From Brachionus manjavacas (taxonomy: Eukaryota > Rotifera > Eurotatoria > Ploima > Brachionidae), in assembly GCA_019054805.1 (NCBI GenBank), contig JAHQIY010000011.1, positions 3,229,001-3,293,000 of the forward strand: a stretch of 64,000 nucleotides of DNA. Direction: 5' to 3'. This document shows positions 10,271 to 23,959 of this stretch, piece after piece. The notes under the pieces are model-generated. The model was given only the letters and a program-made list of their open reading frames with translations, was not told the DNA's origin and ran no database searches. The first letter of the stretch is position 1; each line of letters opens with the position of its first letter. The translations under genes and the position numbers were made by a program.

Positions 10271-12124
10271 AAATTAATTACTTTTTCAAAATGAATATTG
10301 GTATAAAAAAATTTATTTAACAATAATTAACAAATTCAAAATTAATGATGCCATTTATATTTATTGATAAACTATTTTTATTGTTATTATTATAATTATT
10401 ATTGTTATTGTTTTTATTTAGATATTTCAGACAAATATTTTTAAGATAAATCACACAATTAGTGTATACTTTGATAAAAACTGAAAAAAATAAAATAAAA
10501 ATTTCGCCATTAGATTTTCTTATATCGAAAAATTAACTTCACAGATCAATAATCTATTTATTAAAAATTTTTAATTTTAATTATATTTAACAAATTTTTT
10601 TTATAATTTAAAATTTCAAATTTAAGTTATCAAATTTTGATCGGATTTTTAATAATTAAAAAAAAATTTCTCTGCTCCAGATCAAAATTTCTCTCAACTT
10701 CGCTCTCCGAATAAAAAAAAGATGAAAAAGAAAGCTTACGTCTTAACTTCTTAATTCAAGTTGATGCCAAGTTTCAATTTATTAGGTAAAACATAAGATA
10801 ATCGTCCTGTTGTTGTTAATTAACGTTTCCATTAATGGTCGACAATAGGTTTTTTTCCTAATTCATAAATTTTTTCATAGTATAAATACACATGACTTCG
10901 AAAGGTCTCTCTTTGATTCATTTTTTTTTGTTTCAGTAAGTCAATTGAATTTTTATACTAAACAAACTCTGAGAATTTCAAATCTGTCTTCATATTTGAA
11001 ATTGCATTATAGCAATACAAGCATCTTACGGAAGATTTGTCTTCATCCGCTAGAATAGAAAAATTCTAGGATACAATATATTAAGAAAATTTTATTTTCC
11101 TTCTAAATTCAGTCTAGCAAATATTTTATTTATTTATTGATGAATTAACTTCCCATAAGGAGTAAAAATTAAAAAATTACAAAAAAAATAAAAGAAAAAT
11201 TTAAATAAAAATAATAAAAATTAAAAGAAAAGAAAAAATAAATAAGGAAAAAAATTGAAACATATATACCATCATTACAAATTAGATTATTCCTAAGATT
11301 TTCTTTAAGTTGGTTTATATTTACTGTATTGTGAAAGTTCTATTTAGCAGATTACACGAATAAACAATTTATAAATATTATTTGATAGTGCATCAATACA
11401 TAGAAAAAAAATCAGAAAAAACTCATAGAAATACATTTTAATAGAAAGATGTTTAATAAAAACATACACAAAATTTTTTTGTCATAGAAATTATGTAACA
11501 ACTTTAATAGAAAATAAACATAAAATTTGATTAAATCATTTAGACAAAAGATTATTTTTAGAACAAATTTTAAGTATTTTTTTACATCTATCTTAAATAA
11601 CTTACAAAATTAATAGAACAAAAAGAGTTTGAAATTAGTTATGTGAATCCAGCATGGTGCAACATACACAAGATCTAATAAATTTGCATCAAATTTCAAT
11701 ATGCTATGAGATTTTTCACATTATTAGCAGACTTTGACTTTGAATGTTGCACCATTCAGCATTCACACAACTAATTTTAAACTTTTAGAAAAAAAGTTCA
11801 ATGCAGTTTTTTTTACATTTTGTTCTGTTCTTCCATACTGAACTTCACTTCATTTATTTTCTACTCTAATTGTTCACATATACTTTATATATATTTTAAT
11901 TATATTGCAATCATTAGGATTGAAAAGGCACCACCTATTCGAAATTATTTTTTTAAATCAAAAAAATAAATAAATGATCTAAAATCAATCCATTAAAAAA
12001 TTTGTAAAGATTCTCTAGTGTTTTAGGTTTTAGACCCCATTTTTATTTACGAGATACTTAATTATATTTAGCCTTTTATTAAAACGTTCATTTAACTCAT
12101 CTACCATTGGGCTAACTATTAGTC
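10271..12124. other. AT-rich, gene-free; one LINE-tail-like hairpin
   Basis: At 11125-11165 a (TTTA)n run precedes 'aacttcccataaggag', a small hairpin resembling the one at 31485-31500 ('ctccttatagga'), so it may be a LINE 3' end on the minus strand. At 12005-12120 the minus strand has a short open run 'SPMVDELNERFNKRL', possibly from another transposase but too short to name. Confidence 0.35.
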
Positions 12125-13145
12125 TTGAGTCGAGAATTTATGGTCAATACATTACCATAAATTCTCTATTGGATTGAGATTAGGTGATCTTGAGCACCAG
12201 GGGAAAACTGTTATTTGTTTTTCTTGAAACCAATCTGGAACGGAATGAGCAGTATGTGCACTAGCGCTATAAACACTAAAAACAACTATTGACCAGTCAT
12301 TAACAGTCCATCTTTGTCGTTCTTTGCACCATTTGAGCCTTTTCACTTGATCCAATACAGTCAAAAGAGGTTTTTTATTGCAGACGACTGTATTTTTTGG
12401 TTTAATAGAACTTTTCTTACAGTGTCTTTACTAACAGTAACATTTGGAAATTTAGAACTAAAATCAGAGGCTAGCTGTCTATAGCTTGTTGTAGGATAGA
12501 TTCTGACCCTTCTAGAAATGTACGACTCATCTCGACTGGTAAGCTTTCGGATTCTACCAGACCTTGGGTAATTCTTTGACCACGGATGTCTTCTCATAAT
12601 TGCGCTTTGTTGTAATAACACATTTCCTCGAAGCTGCTACTAGATCAGCTATTTCTTGTTGAGATATGGTCTTATCCTTCCAAAGACCAATTATTTGCCA
12701 CCTTTGAGCCTCAGATACTTTTTTTTTGCCCATTTTTATGGAAAAAACGCCAAAATGGTACAACTCAATAAAATGTCCGATTTTAAAATCCAAAAATAAT
12801 AAATCAAAAGTTAAAAGTGCAAGCAAACAGTATGAAAAGGCATTCCAAGCATTGTGTGAAAAAAAAATGGCCAGGGATTGTCAAGGTGTGGTAAAATTTT
12901 AGGATAAAATAATTTTTCTAAACTTTATAAGCTTTTTTTTTTGGTTCAATTTTATTTTTTTTTTTAAATGGGTTCTGGAGTGTTCAGAAATTTTAGAACA
13001 ATCTATATATCAAAAAAAAGCTAATAAAATTATCTCTAAGATGGTATAGTTAGCATTATATGTTAATCGATTTTAATCTTAGATTTTTACACCTTAAAAT
13101 TTTTTTAAACTTTTTAGTAATGTTCTTAACTTTCTAGACATACTG
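12125..13145 (-). mobile_element. Tc1-like element, 3'-truncated, broken transposase
   Basis: The 5' terminal inverted repeat is at 13115-13145 (minus strand starts cagtatgtctagaaag) next to a TA. The transposase reads from 'MGKKKVSEAQRWQIIGLWK' (ATG near 12734) through a paired-like helix-turn-helix (SQQEIADLVAASRKCV) to 'SPNLNPIENLW' near 12152, over three frames because of small indels. Like the copy at 29.8-31.2 kb it lacks the segment between 'VVFS' and 'ASAHTAHSV', hence the first two catalytic aspartates. Sequence after NLW is replaced by unrelated DNA. Confidence 0.85.
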
Positions 13146-13147
13146 TA

Positions 13148-13210
13148 TAGTCCAATGGCTTGCGTGTTAGTTATGCAAGCAGAGGATCGAGAGTTCAAAA
13201 CCCGCTGAGG
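13148..13210 (+). repeat. tRNA-like sequence, possibly a tRNA-derived SINE head
   Basis: 'tagtccaatggcttgcgtg' resembles a pol III A box (TRGYNNARNGG) and 'gagttcaaaaccc' a B box (GGTTCAANNCC), about 35 bases apart. The central stem gcttgc/gcaagc encloses an 11-base loop, too long for an anticodon loop, and the T stem does not pair well. It is better called a tRNA-derived repeat than a tRNA gene. It abuts the Tc1-like terminal repeat. Confidence 0.35.
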
Positions 13211-13339
13211 GTGAAAAAATCTTCAAAATATCTTCAAGCCAAAAAGGTAAAAAAGTTAAAAGATACAGATAATTTATTATCAATTTTGTTATTTCCTTAT
13301 AATTTTTAATAACAGAAAAATAACAAAAAATTACTTGAA

Positions 13340-13900
13340 GTCGTTTTAATTTTTTGTATTGCTATTGCTATGTTGTCTTTGTCTGATAAGTTCTTCGTAC
13401 TCGTTCATTTTCGTATTTTTTCGCGTTTTTTTAATTGCATGCACTCGACTGTTAAATGTTTCATCAATCCAAATCCCAAGGTTCTTCGCTATTGTTACCC
13501 TTCTCACTTCTGTATGTTGGAAAATGAACATTTATTTTTTAACGTATTTTTTGTTGAACATAATCATTTAATTGGTATAAAGCTTTGGTTAAATTTAATT
13601 TCATATCCTTTTCCATATATCTCAGTGATATTAGGTAAGAAGTTAAGTTCAATAAAACTATTTGCAATCAACACTATGTCATCAGCATAGAATTTGTTAT
13701 TGATTTTGAGCCTACAAATTTTAATTCCTAGATCTACACCATTTAAAGAGGCTCCTAAGGCATCGAAATATATTGAAAATAGAGCTGGACTTAGTGGCCT
13801 ACACTGTTTGACTCCTATGTTACATTCGCATGGTGATGTTCTACTTTCTCTCAGTATTATGACATTTTTAGAAATATTGTAATTGTTGTAAACCTTTAAA
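13340..13900 (-). mobile_element. LINE reverse transcriptase fragment
   Basis: The minus strand reads 'GVKQCRPLSPALFSIYFDAL' (normally GVRQGCPLSP..LF) and 'INNKFYADDIVLIANS' (YADD box), then, in another frame, 'IAKNLGIWIDETFNSRVHA'. Order and motifs are those of a non-LTR RT palm and its downstream region. Stops and frameshifts are present, and neither a 5' end nor a tail is seen. Confidence 0.85.
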
Positions 13901-14454
13901 TAAAAATGTGTATTGTCCGAAACTGTTAGGAGCTGGTGGTTCGCGGTTATAACATAAATATAATAAAAAAGAAATAACTAAAAAATAACTTTTTTATTAA
14001 CGGCCACTTCTAGCCTAAACAAATAATAAAGAAAGAGAGAAATAATAGTGATGATTATATAATAGCAAAAATAATACTAAAAAATACACCACATGTCTAA
14101 TTTATACACAGTGCTAAATACTAACGACTAGCTAAGCGCATGAGTTTATAGTTTTTCAAAGTGAAACTATAGACATTTAAGTTGGCTAGAGTCGGTGTTG
14201 TAGTTATTGAGAGAACTACAACAAAAAAATTGATTAATACTCTTAATTCACTTATTAGCTTTTCTCTTGTTGTATAAGACGATTTCTTTGAGCGAAAATA
14301 CTGCATGTCCACAAGATGGCTTTTAACCTAAACCCATAATGATTACTCTTTGATTGAGAACATTTCTTGTTCAATTATGTTTGCCAAGCAATCCGAGATG
14401 GTTAGTGCTCTCATTATGTTTATGTAAATATTCATTTTTCTTGGTCTTCATATT
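13901..14454. other. AT-rich stretch, nothing recognised
   Basis: A minus-strand open frame around 14121-14312 has no family character. Confidence 0.35.
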
Positions 14455-15113
14455 TATTTATTTATTTATTTAATTGAATTGAAGAAGTTAATGTAAAAAA
14501 GAAAAATTTAAATTTAAAGTAAAAAAAAAGAATATTATAAAAAAAAATATTTAAGACAATAAAAGAATTAGTAGTGAAAAGTATCATCCATTCTTTAATA
14601 GCTCATTTAAAAATATCTAAAATGCTTAGACCTCAAGTTACACAGGCAAAGTCTTGTTTTAATCATCTAGTTTAAATAAAGAAATGTTTAAATCATATTT
14701 CGTCATTATATTTAAACATTTGTTTGAGTTGAATTTTGAGTTTGGAAGGATTATTTATGATTGTTGACAAGTTTATGTTTAAAAATTCGAGGAGAAGAGC
14801 AAGATCAGTTGAAAATGAATTCTTTGAAGGTGCTTCTTCGGATTGAGTTTATCAAAGAAGTCTTTAAGAAGAGATAAAGTTCTTCAAAGCTAAATATGTT
14901 CAATGCTTTGAGCACTCTGTACATGTGACATGTTGATTGAAGGCCAAACATTTGTCTTATTTGATTGTTTTGTGAGAGATTAAGAGAGGCTTTAGTTCCA
15001 CAGCTGAAGGTTAGGTTAAATTGAGATAAGCAGCAAAAAACTTTGATTCGTGTTAATGTTGATTTATTGGAAAACAAAGCGAAAAAAAAATTATTAAAAT
15101 TAGATATTTTCAA
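14455..15113 (-). mobile_element. LINE 3' end: RT C-terminal region plus (TTTA)n tail
   Basis: Minus-strand codons from 15113 to 14805 read as the C-terminal region of a non-LTR RT ('QNNQIRQMFGLQSTCHMY', 'VLKALNIFSFEELYLFLK'). About 300 bp further on in the element's sense lies a (TTTA)n run at 14455-14475, which would be the 3' tail. Truncated at the 5' side. Confidence 0.65.
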
Positions 15114-15204
15114 ATAGATTTGATATTAAATTTTGATTTACCAATAAACTCTAATAAAAATTATTAAAAAATATAACAAAAAAATTTTGACTAGTGAAAT
15201 TCAT

Positions 15205-15310
15205 AATTTTTAACTCGAGTTTTTAGACTTTTACGAGTTTTCCGAGTACGGGTCCGAGTATAAACTCGAATTTTCCGAGTTAGGCGAGTACGAGTTTTTT
15301 TCGAGTCTAA
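15205..15310. repeat. CGAGT-rich imperfect repeat
   Basis: The words 'cgagt' and 'actcg' occur about ten times in 100 bases (ttccgagtac, gtccgagtat, ggcgagtacg), in mixed orientation. This resembles the ends of foldback elements; no partner end was located. Confidence 0.4.
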
Positions 15311-18300
15311 TTGTATGGCAGCAAGTTATGTAGATGAAGGATTTGAGATCCGGAGAGGATTCACCGATGTTTTTCATGAAGTACGAGCAAACAAAGTAGC
15401 TTGGGTGAACTTTTTGGGTGGCGTGGGTGTTGAAGTCAAGATCAGGTCAGAAGGAAGAACTAAAGGAATCAATATGATCAGATTTCTTTTGAATTGAATT
15501 ATTGAGAGAGAAAGACCACAGCTGATTATGCATGATTTATTTACATTGAACTTAATCCTCCATTTACTATTTTAGTCACTGCAAACAAAAAGGAGGTATT
15601 GAAGATGAGAGTCGATAAGGCTCTTTAAGATAATGTCGTCAGCATCATCATGGTCTTAAATACTAAGTAAATGGTAAAGGAATTTTTTATATGTATACAC
15701 TAAGTAATACATAAACATCTCCAGCATTTACTTAGTAAAATAATAGTATTATTAAAATATGAAGAGCAAGTCCAAATTTGATTGATAGCTTGATTTGACT
15801 ATTGTTTATCGATAATCTGATCTTGTTGACCGTTTCTCTTTAAAAAAATAGCATGACACCACTTGACAAATAATTGTCGATGCATTGGACTGGCTCACAT
15901 ATGCACAACTATTTTGCATAATTTTGATATTCCGTTCAGTTTTAATTCACCGGCATTTTTTAACTCACTTATAAGTAAGCTTAATAAATGCTACATCATG
16001 CATGACATCTAAAGGTGCCCAATTAAAAACTGAACTATCTCTTGATCCGATTTTCATATCAAACCAGGCAATCTTTGTAAGATGCCGAATTTTATTTGTT
16101 CAACACACTCTAAAAGGCTAAAAGTTGAACAAGTCTTACATAACCAAAACACATACTATAAATTAATCCACATAATCTGAGGGATTGTCGGAGTTTGTGA
16201 CCATAGGCTGAATTAAATAAATTAATTAATATTTTGTTTTCATAGTGCTGTCATTAAAAAATTATCAAGATTAACTTGAGAAAATTTCACAATAGATAAC
16301 ACGAACTATCTAAATTAGAAAACAATTTGTTTCGATTACGGCTAAAGGCCATTTAAATAATATGCAATTTGAGCCAAGTTTAGATAACATGACAAGAGAT
16401 AAGAAAACATATTGTTTTTATTAAGGAAAAATATTTTTATTTGAGATTGAATTAAATCGTTAAGTGTTCTAATAAAACAGTGTGTTAAAACATGGTTTAA
16501 AATTTGAGACACTCTAAGCTCTAAGACAATTTCAAAATAAAATATTTGAGCAGAAAAAGTGCTCCATTCTCATCGCTTGATCATCTTACTTTTGGCCAAG
16601 TCAAGAATGTCTAAGTCGAAATGGGAAATTAGAAGCTGATGACTTGATGAGAATATGAAAATATTTATCGGGCTCGTTTCGTTCAGAATATAAGCTTAGT
16701 TCAAGTGAATTAAGTCTTGTGAGAATTAGAATCAAATAGGATCGCAAATATTTGCCATTCGAGTATTAAAGTAATTTTTCCAAATTGTGATCATTTTTGT
16801 AGCTTCTTTAATTTTAAAATTTTACTGAAATGTAACTTAGATTTGACACCCAAATGTATTTGTAGATAATAAATAATGGAATTTTCTGTTGTTGAAACTT
16901 TTCAGCAGTCACGCTTTTTTAAAGCTTGACCGAAGGTTTTATTTAAAATTTTTTTTTATTGAAAAATATTCAGATAAAATTTACTAAACATAAAATTGGG
17001 AATTTTTCATACAAATCATGTAACACTTCGTTTCTCACTTTTTTAAAATAATTTCTTAAATTATCGTTTTGTTTTAATTTCACTTAGTTTTTTCCTGGTC
17101 AAAAATGGGTATCGATTATCGGCAAATTGAAGTTCAAGATCAAATGTAAATTTCAAATCAAAATTTTTAGTTTTTGATTTAAATAAATAGGTTTTTTTAT
17201 CAATTTTATAATAATAAATGACGTAACTTTTTTTAACATTATTTGTTTAGTCAATTATTTGATAGAAAATTATCTATGAATTTTTATCTGAAGTAAATTG
17301 AATACTTAATCAATATTTTGAAATTTTAAAAATACAAAATTTTGCTTTGTTTCGCCGTAATATAATTTAATTGATATTTAAATATCATTTAAAGCGTTTA
17401 TTTGAGCCATAATTTGGATACCTAAATATCGATTTTAAATTTGTCTTTAAAGTTTTCAAATAAAAATTTTAGAAGAATCAATTAAAGGTCAATTAGAGAA
17501 AAAAGTTTGTTTTTTTTTAAATTAAAACAGTAAACATCTTATGTTTAATTTAAAAAAAATCTAATTTAATCTTTTTTATTAAGATTTTAATTATTTAAAT
17601 TTTGATGATTCGATTATGATCATGAACCTCGATTATCCACCTTTTTTCCATTTTCTCTTTATTCCAAGCCAATGCTTAATCATTTCAGTAATGATAATCA
17701 AATAAATTATAACTTTAAAAATTATATTCTAGTTTTAACGCATTTTTATTAACCATTTAAAATAAAAAAAACGAAACATATCTTTTAAGATAAAATACTC
17801 TTTTATTTGTTCATATTTGTCAAAAAATATTAATAATTTTTCATTATTTTTTTAGAAAAATATTAATTTTTTTACAGAGTTAAAATAAATAAAATGGGGT
17901 AAAAATACATTAGATTTTTTTAAAACTAAGTTTTAAGTGATTTGTATTTTTTTGTGCTTCTGAAATGAACTTGGTGAAATTTGTCTGTTTTTTAACCAAA
18001 AAATTTATTAGAGATAGAATAAAAAAAATTTATTTATTTTTTAAAAATAAACTGATGCGGGTCTTGTACCTTCACTTGATTTAATTGATCCCATTTTGTG
18101 GGAAAATCATGGTTCGGTTTCAGTTAGAAATACATTTAAAATATTTTAACTCAAATATTTAAATAGTGTTATTTTATTTTTTATTATGCCGCACTAAAGC
18201 TCATTCAGACTAAAAAAATAATAAAATTAAAAATTAAGAAAAAATAAGATAAGAGTAATTAAAATATAGTTTATAGACAAATTGTAAGTAATGACAGGTT

Positions 18301-19138
18301 TAAAATGTAATTTAAATACTTTTCTTCCTTCTCCTTCTTTTAACCTTTCACTTGAATTTTAAGTCAAAGAACTAAATAAGCTTATGTTTATTTTAAAAAA
18401 AAAAAAAGATTATAATTTTAATTCTGATGAAATTTGGTAGTTGAGTAACACAATAGTCTTTTCTAAATCATCCCGGATACCAGGAGTTCTTTCATATCAA
18501 TGGTTTTTTAATTGAAAATTTATTTATTTGCGAAAAAATTTCCTTGTACGATTCGAAAATATTCCTGGATGATTTCTAGTTTCAATCAGTGTTATTAATA
18601 TTCATCATTATTCAAACCAGAAACTCTATTTAAATTAGACAATTATCTAAAACAAAGAATGAACTAGGTTTTCTTTTTTTTAGAAAAATGAAATTAATTA
18701 ATTTAAAAATTTGATAATCTGTAAATTGATGTTATAAGAAATTAATGTCTTGAATTTGATTCTAGTGAAACTAATGTTCAAATATTTTGTTGTCAAAAAA
18801 ATTAAGAAATTGATGTTAAAAAAAATATGTTTATTTTAAATAACAAATTATTGTCAAGGAAATTAATGTCAAATTAAAAAATTGTCAAAAATGAATATAA
18901 AAAAAACAAAAACAAAACAATTAATAAGTTTGGATTTCGGTATATCTATATAAAAATTCTTGAGCTAATTGCTACCTTACAATTTCTTCTTTTTTCCCTG
19001 AACAATCAATTTTTTAAAAATATGTATCCTTTAACTCTCTAGTTCAATTTTATTAATTTTCCTCTATTTTAAACCATTTTATTTTTTTAAATTTTTATTC
19101 TATCTTATTTAACTTTATTTTATTTTGATTTTTTTTTA
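15311..19138. other. Gene-free AT-rich stretch with one weak RT remnant
   Basis: At 15975-16150 the minus strand reads 'SLLECVEQIKFGILQRLPG' and then, shifted, 'SRDSSVFNWAPLDVM', which resembles the post-palm region of a LINE RT (LE.VQNKILR.ILGLPR). A degenerate LINE-tail hairpin may sit at 18187-18212. The rest shows no gene. The open frame starting near 15315 resembles nothing. Confidence 0.35.
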
Positions 19139-19345
19139 ATCTGAAGGAGCTTTTGCTCGGTACAGAAAACAAATAGATAAAAATAAATAATGCTTACAAT
19201 TTATCAATTTTAAATTTTCTTTTTATTATATTTTAACTTATTTTAATTTTTCTTCTAGATTTTTATTTTATTTTGTCTTAATTTTTATTTTTTAATCTGA
19301 AGGAGCTTTAGCTCGGCACAGATAAAACAAATAAATAAATAAAAT
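19139..19345 (+). mobile_element. Two LINE 3' tails with GAGCT...GCTC hairpin
   Basis: 'ctgaaggagcttttgctcgg' at 19140 and 'ctgaaggagctttagctcgg' at 19298 are each followed by a (gt)acaga motif and an AAATA-type simple repeat. They are plus-strand copies of the tail seen many times on the minus strand between 20.7 and 26.9 kb. No coding part remains. Confidence 0.7.
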
Positions 19346-20254
19346 TGCACATCAACTTTTTACTAGGACTTCTTTCTTTAACTTTATTTTTTTTTTTGAA
19401 AAAATAATTTTGTAGATTAACTCCAGGGTGGTTCCGAGTGGTGTAGACCCTCTTTTCAGCCCTCTTTTTAGGAAATAAAAAAGTTTTATTTAGAAACATT
19501 TTAAAGCGAGTCTAAAGGAGTCTTATATTTTGTTTGATTTGTGGTTTTGTTCGAGTATTCGTAGATTTCTTTGGCAATTAATTCTTTAACTTTAGTTAAG
19601 CCTATTCTCTATTTTTTTTTAGAGATTCTTTTTCGACTTTTTCGGCTTTGAGTATTAAAACAAGTTTCGCCATTTTTAACTAAATTTATTTTTAAATAAA
19701 AAGCCAGTATTGAAGAGAAAAGAAAAAAATTTGAGGAATTTGATAACAAGAAGTCAATTACGGATTGGAAGAGTTCATATGGGACTAGGGTTTTTTTTAT
19801 TCTAGGCTTCTTGGGTCTTCAATGAAGACATCAGTATAGTCATGTCTAAATGAAATACTAGTGAGTGAAAATGAAAGCATAAAATGCCTAGAAGATCTCG
19901 AAGAATAAAATTAAAGAAATTTTCTTAATTAATCGAGAAAATAAGAAAAACGGAACTTTTGAGTCATTAAAGTTTTGTATTCATGGATTAATGACCAAAG
20001 AAAAACAAGAAAGAATCCTATAACCTTTAACAATAACTTTCCAAACAAAACGCAAAAAAAATTATTTTAAGAAGATTTTTTAACAGAATTAAATCATGCG
20101 ATTAACACAATTATGAAAACATTCCATTTTATTTAGAAAAACAAAACTTTACTTTGACTTTGTTAATTTATTTTTTTGCATCACCATCGCGGAGTTTACT
20201 GAATAAATAATAAAAGTCTTGTTTAAGGGAAGTGCTCTCATTCAAATATCAAAT

Positions 20255-20404
20255 ATCTAAGATGCTTACTAGCTGTCCAGACAAACTCACAGACGAGGAG
20301 CTAAGGACCCTAGTGATGGATAGAAGCAAATGGGGAGAGAATAGTAGAGGACACGACAAGCTACCGAAGCCTTAATGACTTTGATTATATTATATTATTA
20401 TAAG
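20255..20404 (+). mobile_element. RTE-like LINE 3' end
   Basis: 'LTDEELRTLVMDRSKWGENS' then 'RGHDKLPKP' and a stop, ending in a TTATATTATATTATTA simple repeat. A terminal DRS.W segment before a short 3' UTR is typical of the C terminus of RTE-type ORF2 proteins. The stretch is distinctly less AT-rich than its surroundings. Only the last 50 codons or so remain. Confidence 0.6.
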
Positions 20405-20749
20405 TCGAGTGATCAGTGAATTTTTTCTCATTGAACTTTTTTTAACGTACTTGTTGATTAGATTTCCAAGCCAGCTACGTCTAATTTCTTCGTCTATTTG
20501 TTCATCAATAAAAGCAGTCATAAATTCATCAATTAACTTTTGTTTGCATGCAGCGGTTCTTTTGGTACTTAAGGTCATGACATTTAACACTAAACTAATT
20601 TTCAAATTACTAAATCAGTTTTCAAATTTTATAATTTCAAAAAGTTTTAATTTAATTTTAGAAAATATTTAGCATTATTTTGGTCCAACTTTTATTTGAC
20701 ATTAATTTCCTTTAAATTTATTTTTAACAACAACTTCTTAATTTTATAA

Positions 20750-20812
20750 ATTATTTATTTGTTAACTGTACCGAGCTTGACTCCTTCAGAATAAAAATAA
20801 AAATAAAAATTA
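20750..20812 (-). mobile_element. LINE 3' tail (hairpin family)
   Basis: 'ctgtaccgagcttgactcct' then 'tcagaataaa', with TTTATTTG on its left, in the same arrangement as the copies at 24-27 kb. No coding remnant is attached. Confidence 0.65.
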
Positions 20813-23800
20813 AGTTTTTAAGAGTTAATAAATTTAATAAATGACATCATTTTATCTTTTAAATTTTTAGCATTAATTTCGTTAAAGTGTTTTTGGCATT
20901 AAAATAATTGACATTTAAGTAGTGACATTAATTTTAAGTAAATCAAAAACTTGCTCAATTTGAAGGCCTTGTTATTAGATTTGTTTTAATATTTTTTTTT
21001 GCTTAAAAGAAACACTTGAATTTTTTGATTTAAAAAAATGCATTTTTTCAAATAATTGTGAAAGGGTCTTTGATAATATTTCGGCACATTTAAAAGTAAA
21101 TTTATCAGAATTATTTAAAAAGCTCATTAAGAGTCTTTCAACTATGTAATATGTAAACTTTTGTTCAAATATTTTTTTAAGCTTGTCTATTTCCTTGTGC
21201 AAATGTATGTTGTTACAACTACTCAATTATTTCGGCGAATATTTGACTAATCATCGAATTGTTTGCACTTGTAATTGTGTGAACAAACAATGTTCATGTT
21301 TTTTTAACCTAAGATGTTAATGCTAACAAAAACTGACTTAGTTCTATTTTTTAATAAAAAAAAAGGATAAATTCACTTTACGTCTGCTTCACATTTACAC
21401 GCAAATAAAATGCAGACAGGTACATAAATAACAAAAAAGAAATTTTCGTGTTATTCTCATCTGATTTTTTAAGCTATAAAAAAAATAACAAAATTTAACT
21501 TAAGTCACACTAAATTTATTTTTATTGTTGTTTAAATTGGAGATAAATTAGTTTTATACTAGGTTCTATTTTGGACCAATTTTTGGTACACAATTTTAAA
21601 ATCTTAAACAATATTTAAATTTTCTAATAGAATCGCACAACTAACATTACATTTAGTTAGTTTACAGAGAAGTTTTATTTCAAGAAGGAAAACTCAATGA
21701 TAAATAAAAGACATTTTTATTTTTTTATTTAATTAAAAAAATTATTAAAATTTAATTTTTTTTTCATCAAGTGTTAATTATTTTCTCATTTTAGCAAAAT
21801 CCTGCTGGCATTTTCATTCTGCATTTATTTTTTTATTTTGTTCAATTTGGCGTTTTTCAAATATTCTAAAAAACAAGATGTTATCTATAAAATTAAATAA
21901 TCGTATTTTTTAAACCATTTGTTTGAATCATTTAAAAGATATGATTCCTTAATAAAACAATCAGTTTTGTCTAAGAAGAATTGCAACGGTTCCTTTTCAT
22001 TGAAGTGAGCTTTTATCCATGACAAATTTTTCTATCTTTGAGTAAATATAAGAGTGTTTTTTGTCAGAGATAAATAGATGTTCAATTATTCACCGATTTA
22101 CAATTTGTTTCATTGAGTGTTTGTTTTGTATATATATCATGATCTTGTTTGACCAATACTTGTCTTGTCAAATTAAACAAAGTGTGTTATATTAAAAATT
22201 TAATTTATTATTGAGTAAATTTTTTTTGAATAATCATTTAAAGCTTTAGCTAGGCACAAATAAACAAATAAAATAAATAATAAATATTTTTAAAAAGAAT
22301 TTTATAAAAATAAATCTGAAATTTTGTTTGAGAAAAATGCAGGATAAAAGGTGATCTTAATTTTTATTACTATTATTATTTATTTTTCATCAAACGCCTT
22401 GAAGGCGATGTTAAGTTATACGATAGGGTTTAAGGTTTAGGACAAAAAAGAAAGTTTCTAATATATATATATATGAAAAAGTTTTTTTTTTTAATCCAAC
22501 AAAATTGTTATTCATTTTTTTTTCGTTTATTCATTTTTCAATTGAAAATAAAATAAAAATAAAGCAACACAAAATGCGATTATGAATATTTTTAATTAAT
22601 ATATGTTAAAAACAACCAAAGATTTTCCATAACTTTATTAAGTGGGCTACTAATGGAAAATATTTGCCTAAAAGTATATTCATTCCTTTGGAGCTTTGAA
22701 AGAGACACAATTATGGGCAATATAAAAATTGGATCATTTGATATAAATTTAAATTCGATCCTAATAATTTTTTTGCAATGACATTTTTACCAACATGATA
22801 GATTATTATTTTAATTATTTTAAAAATTATAAAAGTAAATCAGAAATTAAATTTCAATGAAAAATTTATTTGATTTATTAGCCACATTTCTTTTCATGTT
22901 TTTTTTCAAAATAAGTTAGAAGTTCTCGAGTGTCTTATTTACTTAAATACATTGGAATATAAATATAATATTATGTTTTCAAAATATTACATCCATATCG
23001 AATTTTGATAATGGCATCACACTTTTCCATTTTAAATAAATTATTCATCAAGAAAGTATTCATTCTCATTATGATTTTTGTCAAGTCAATAATCAATCAA
23101 ATATAATAAGTAAATAAAATTTTTCCTTTTTTTAGCAGACTTCATTAAAACTTATTAAAAAACGCAAAATTAATATTTCGATGCAAGTTCGTCAAAAGTT
23201 GTAATTTTAACTTAAAAAAAAATTTATGGAAATGGATTTGTGATTCAAAATTTTTTTAAAAAAGTTTCTAGGTAATAAATTTGTTTATATATTAAATTTT
23301 AACAATAAGCTAAAGCTAATTTAGTTATTTCAAAAAATATAGGGTCTTTAAAAAAAAACATCAGATAATTTACATAAATCTCAAGTTTGATCAATTTCAG
23401 ATTATTCATTTACTTGTTTGAATTCATTTTTAGAATTTTGATCATTTAAATTTAGGGACTACCCCTAGGACTCTTCCGAACGCTGCCTTCTTTTAAGTCA
23501 TTTTAAGAAAATAATAACAGAAAACTAAAAGCAATTCAGAGTACAGTCTCAAATTATACCCTTCCAACATTTCACTTCATTAGACCATAGAGGCTTCGAC
23601 TCTAGATTCGTTGATATATAACTAGATAATATATCAGGTTTTTTCATAATTTTTTTCCTTTATTTCTCAAATTATTAATCCTTTAGTTATTATTTATTTT
23701 TTTTAGTTCAAATTTGAAATATTATAACTTCTTTAATTTCTTCTTTAATTTCTTCTTTAATATTTTTATCTGAAGCAGTCCAGGCTTATTTTTTTACTTA

Positions 23801-23959
23801 TTTAATTTAGCTTTTTATTTATTTTGAAAAAGCTTTATTTCGATATTTTATTTATTTATTTCTTAAACTATAATTTCTTCAATCAAGAAAAAATAAAAAA
23901 AAAACTTTAAGTAAACATAAGACCAAAGAAAAACAACTGAAAATGAATTATAAAAGTTT
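20813..23959. other. Gene-free AT-rich stretch
   Basis: An open frame on the minus strand at 20975-21226 has no family character. A TA microsatellite lies at about 22459-22476. At 22380-22415 the (TTAT)n run followed by 'aacgccttgaaggcgatg' forms a small hairpin that may be the 3' end of another LINE type. No gene is seen. Confidence 0.4.

Noticed and set aside
15315..15497. Plus-strand open frame of 60 codons
   Set aside because: Short, follows a CGAGT repeat, resembles no family and has no splice or start signal.
16625..16660. Hammerhead ribozyme core (ctgatgac...gaaa)
   Set aside because: A CTGATGA-like word is present, but the flanking stems do not pair convincingly.
20390..21226. Minus-strand open frames (SCNNIHLHKEIDKL, TKRTAACKQKLIDEF)
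   Set aside because: Some helix-forming composition, but no family, no start context and no splice partners; not supported as genes.
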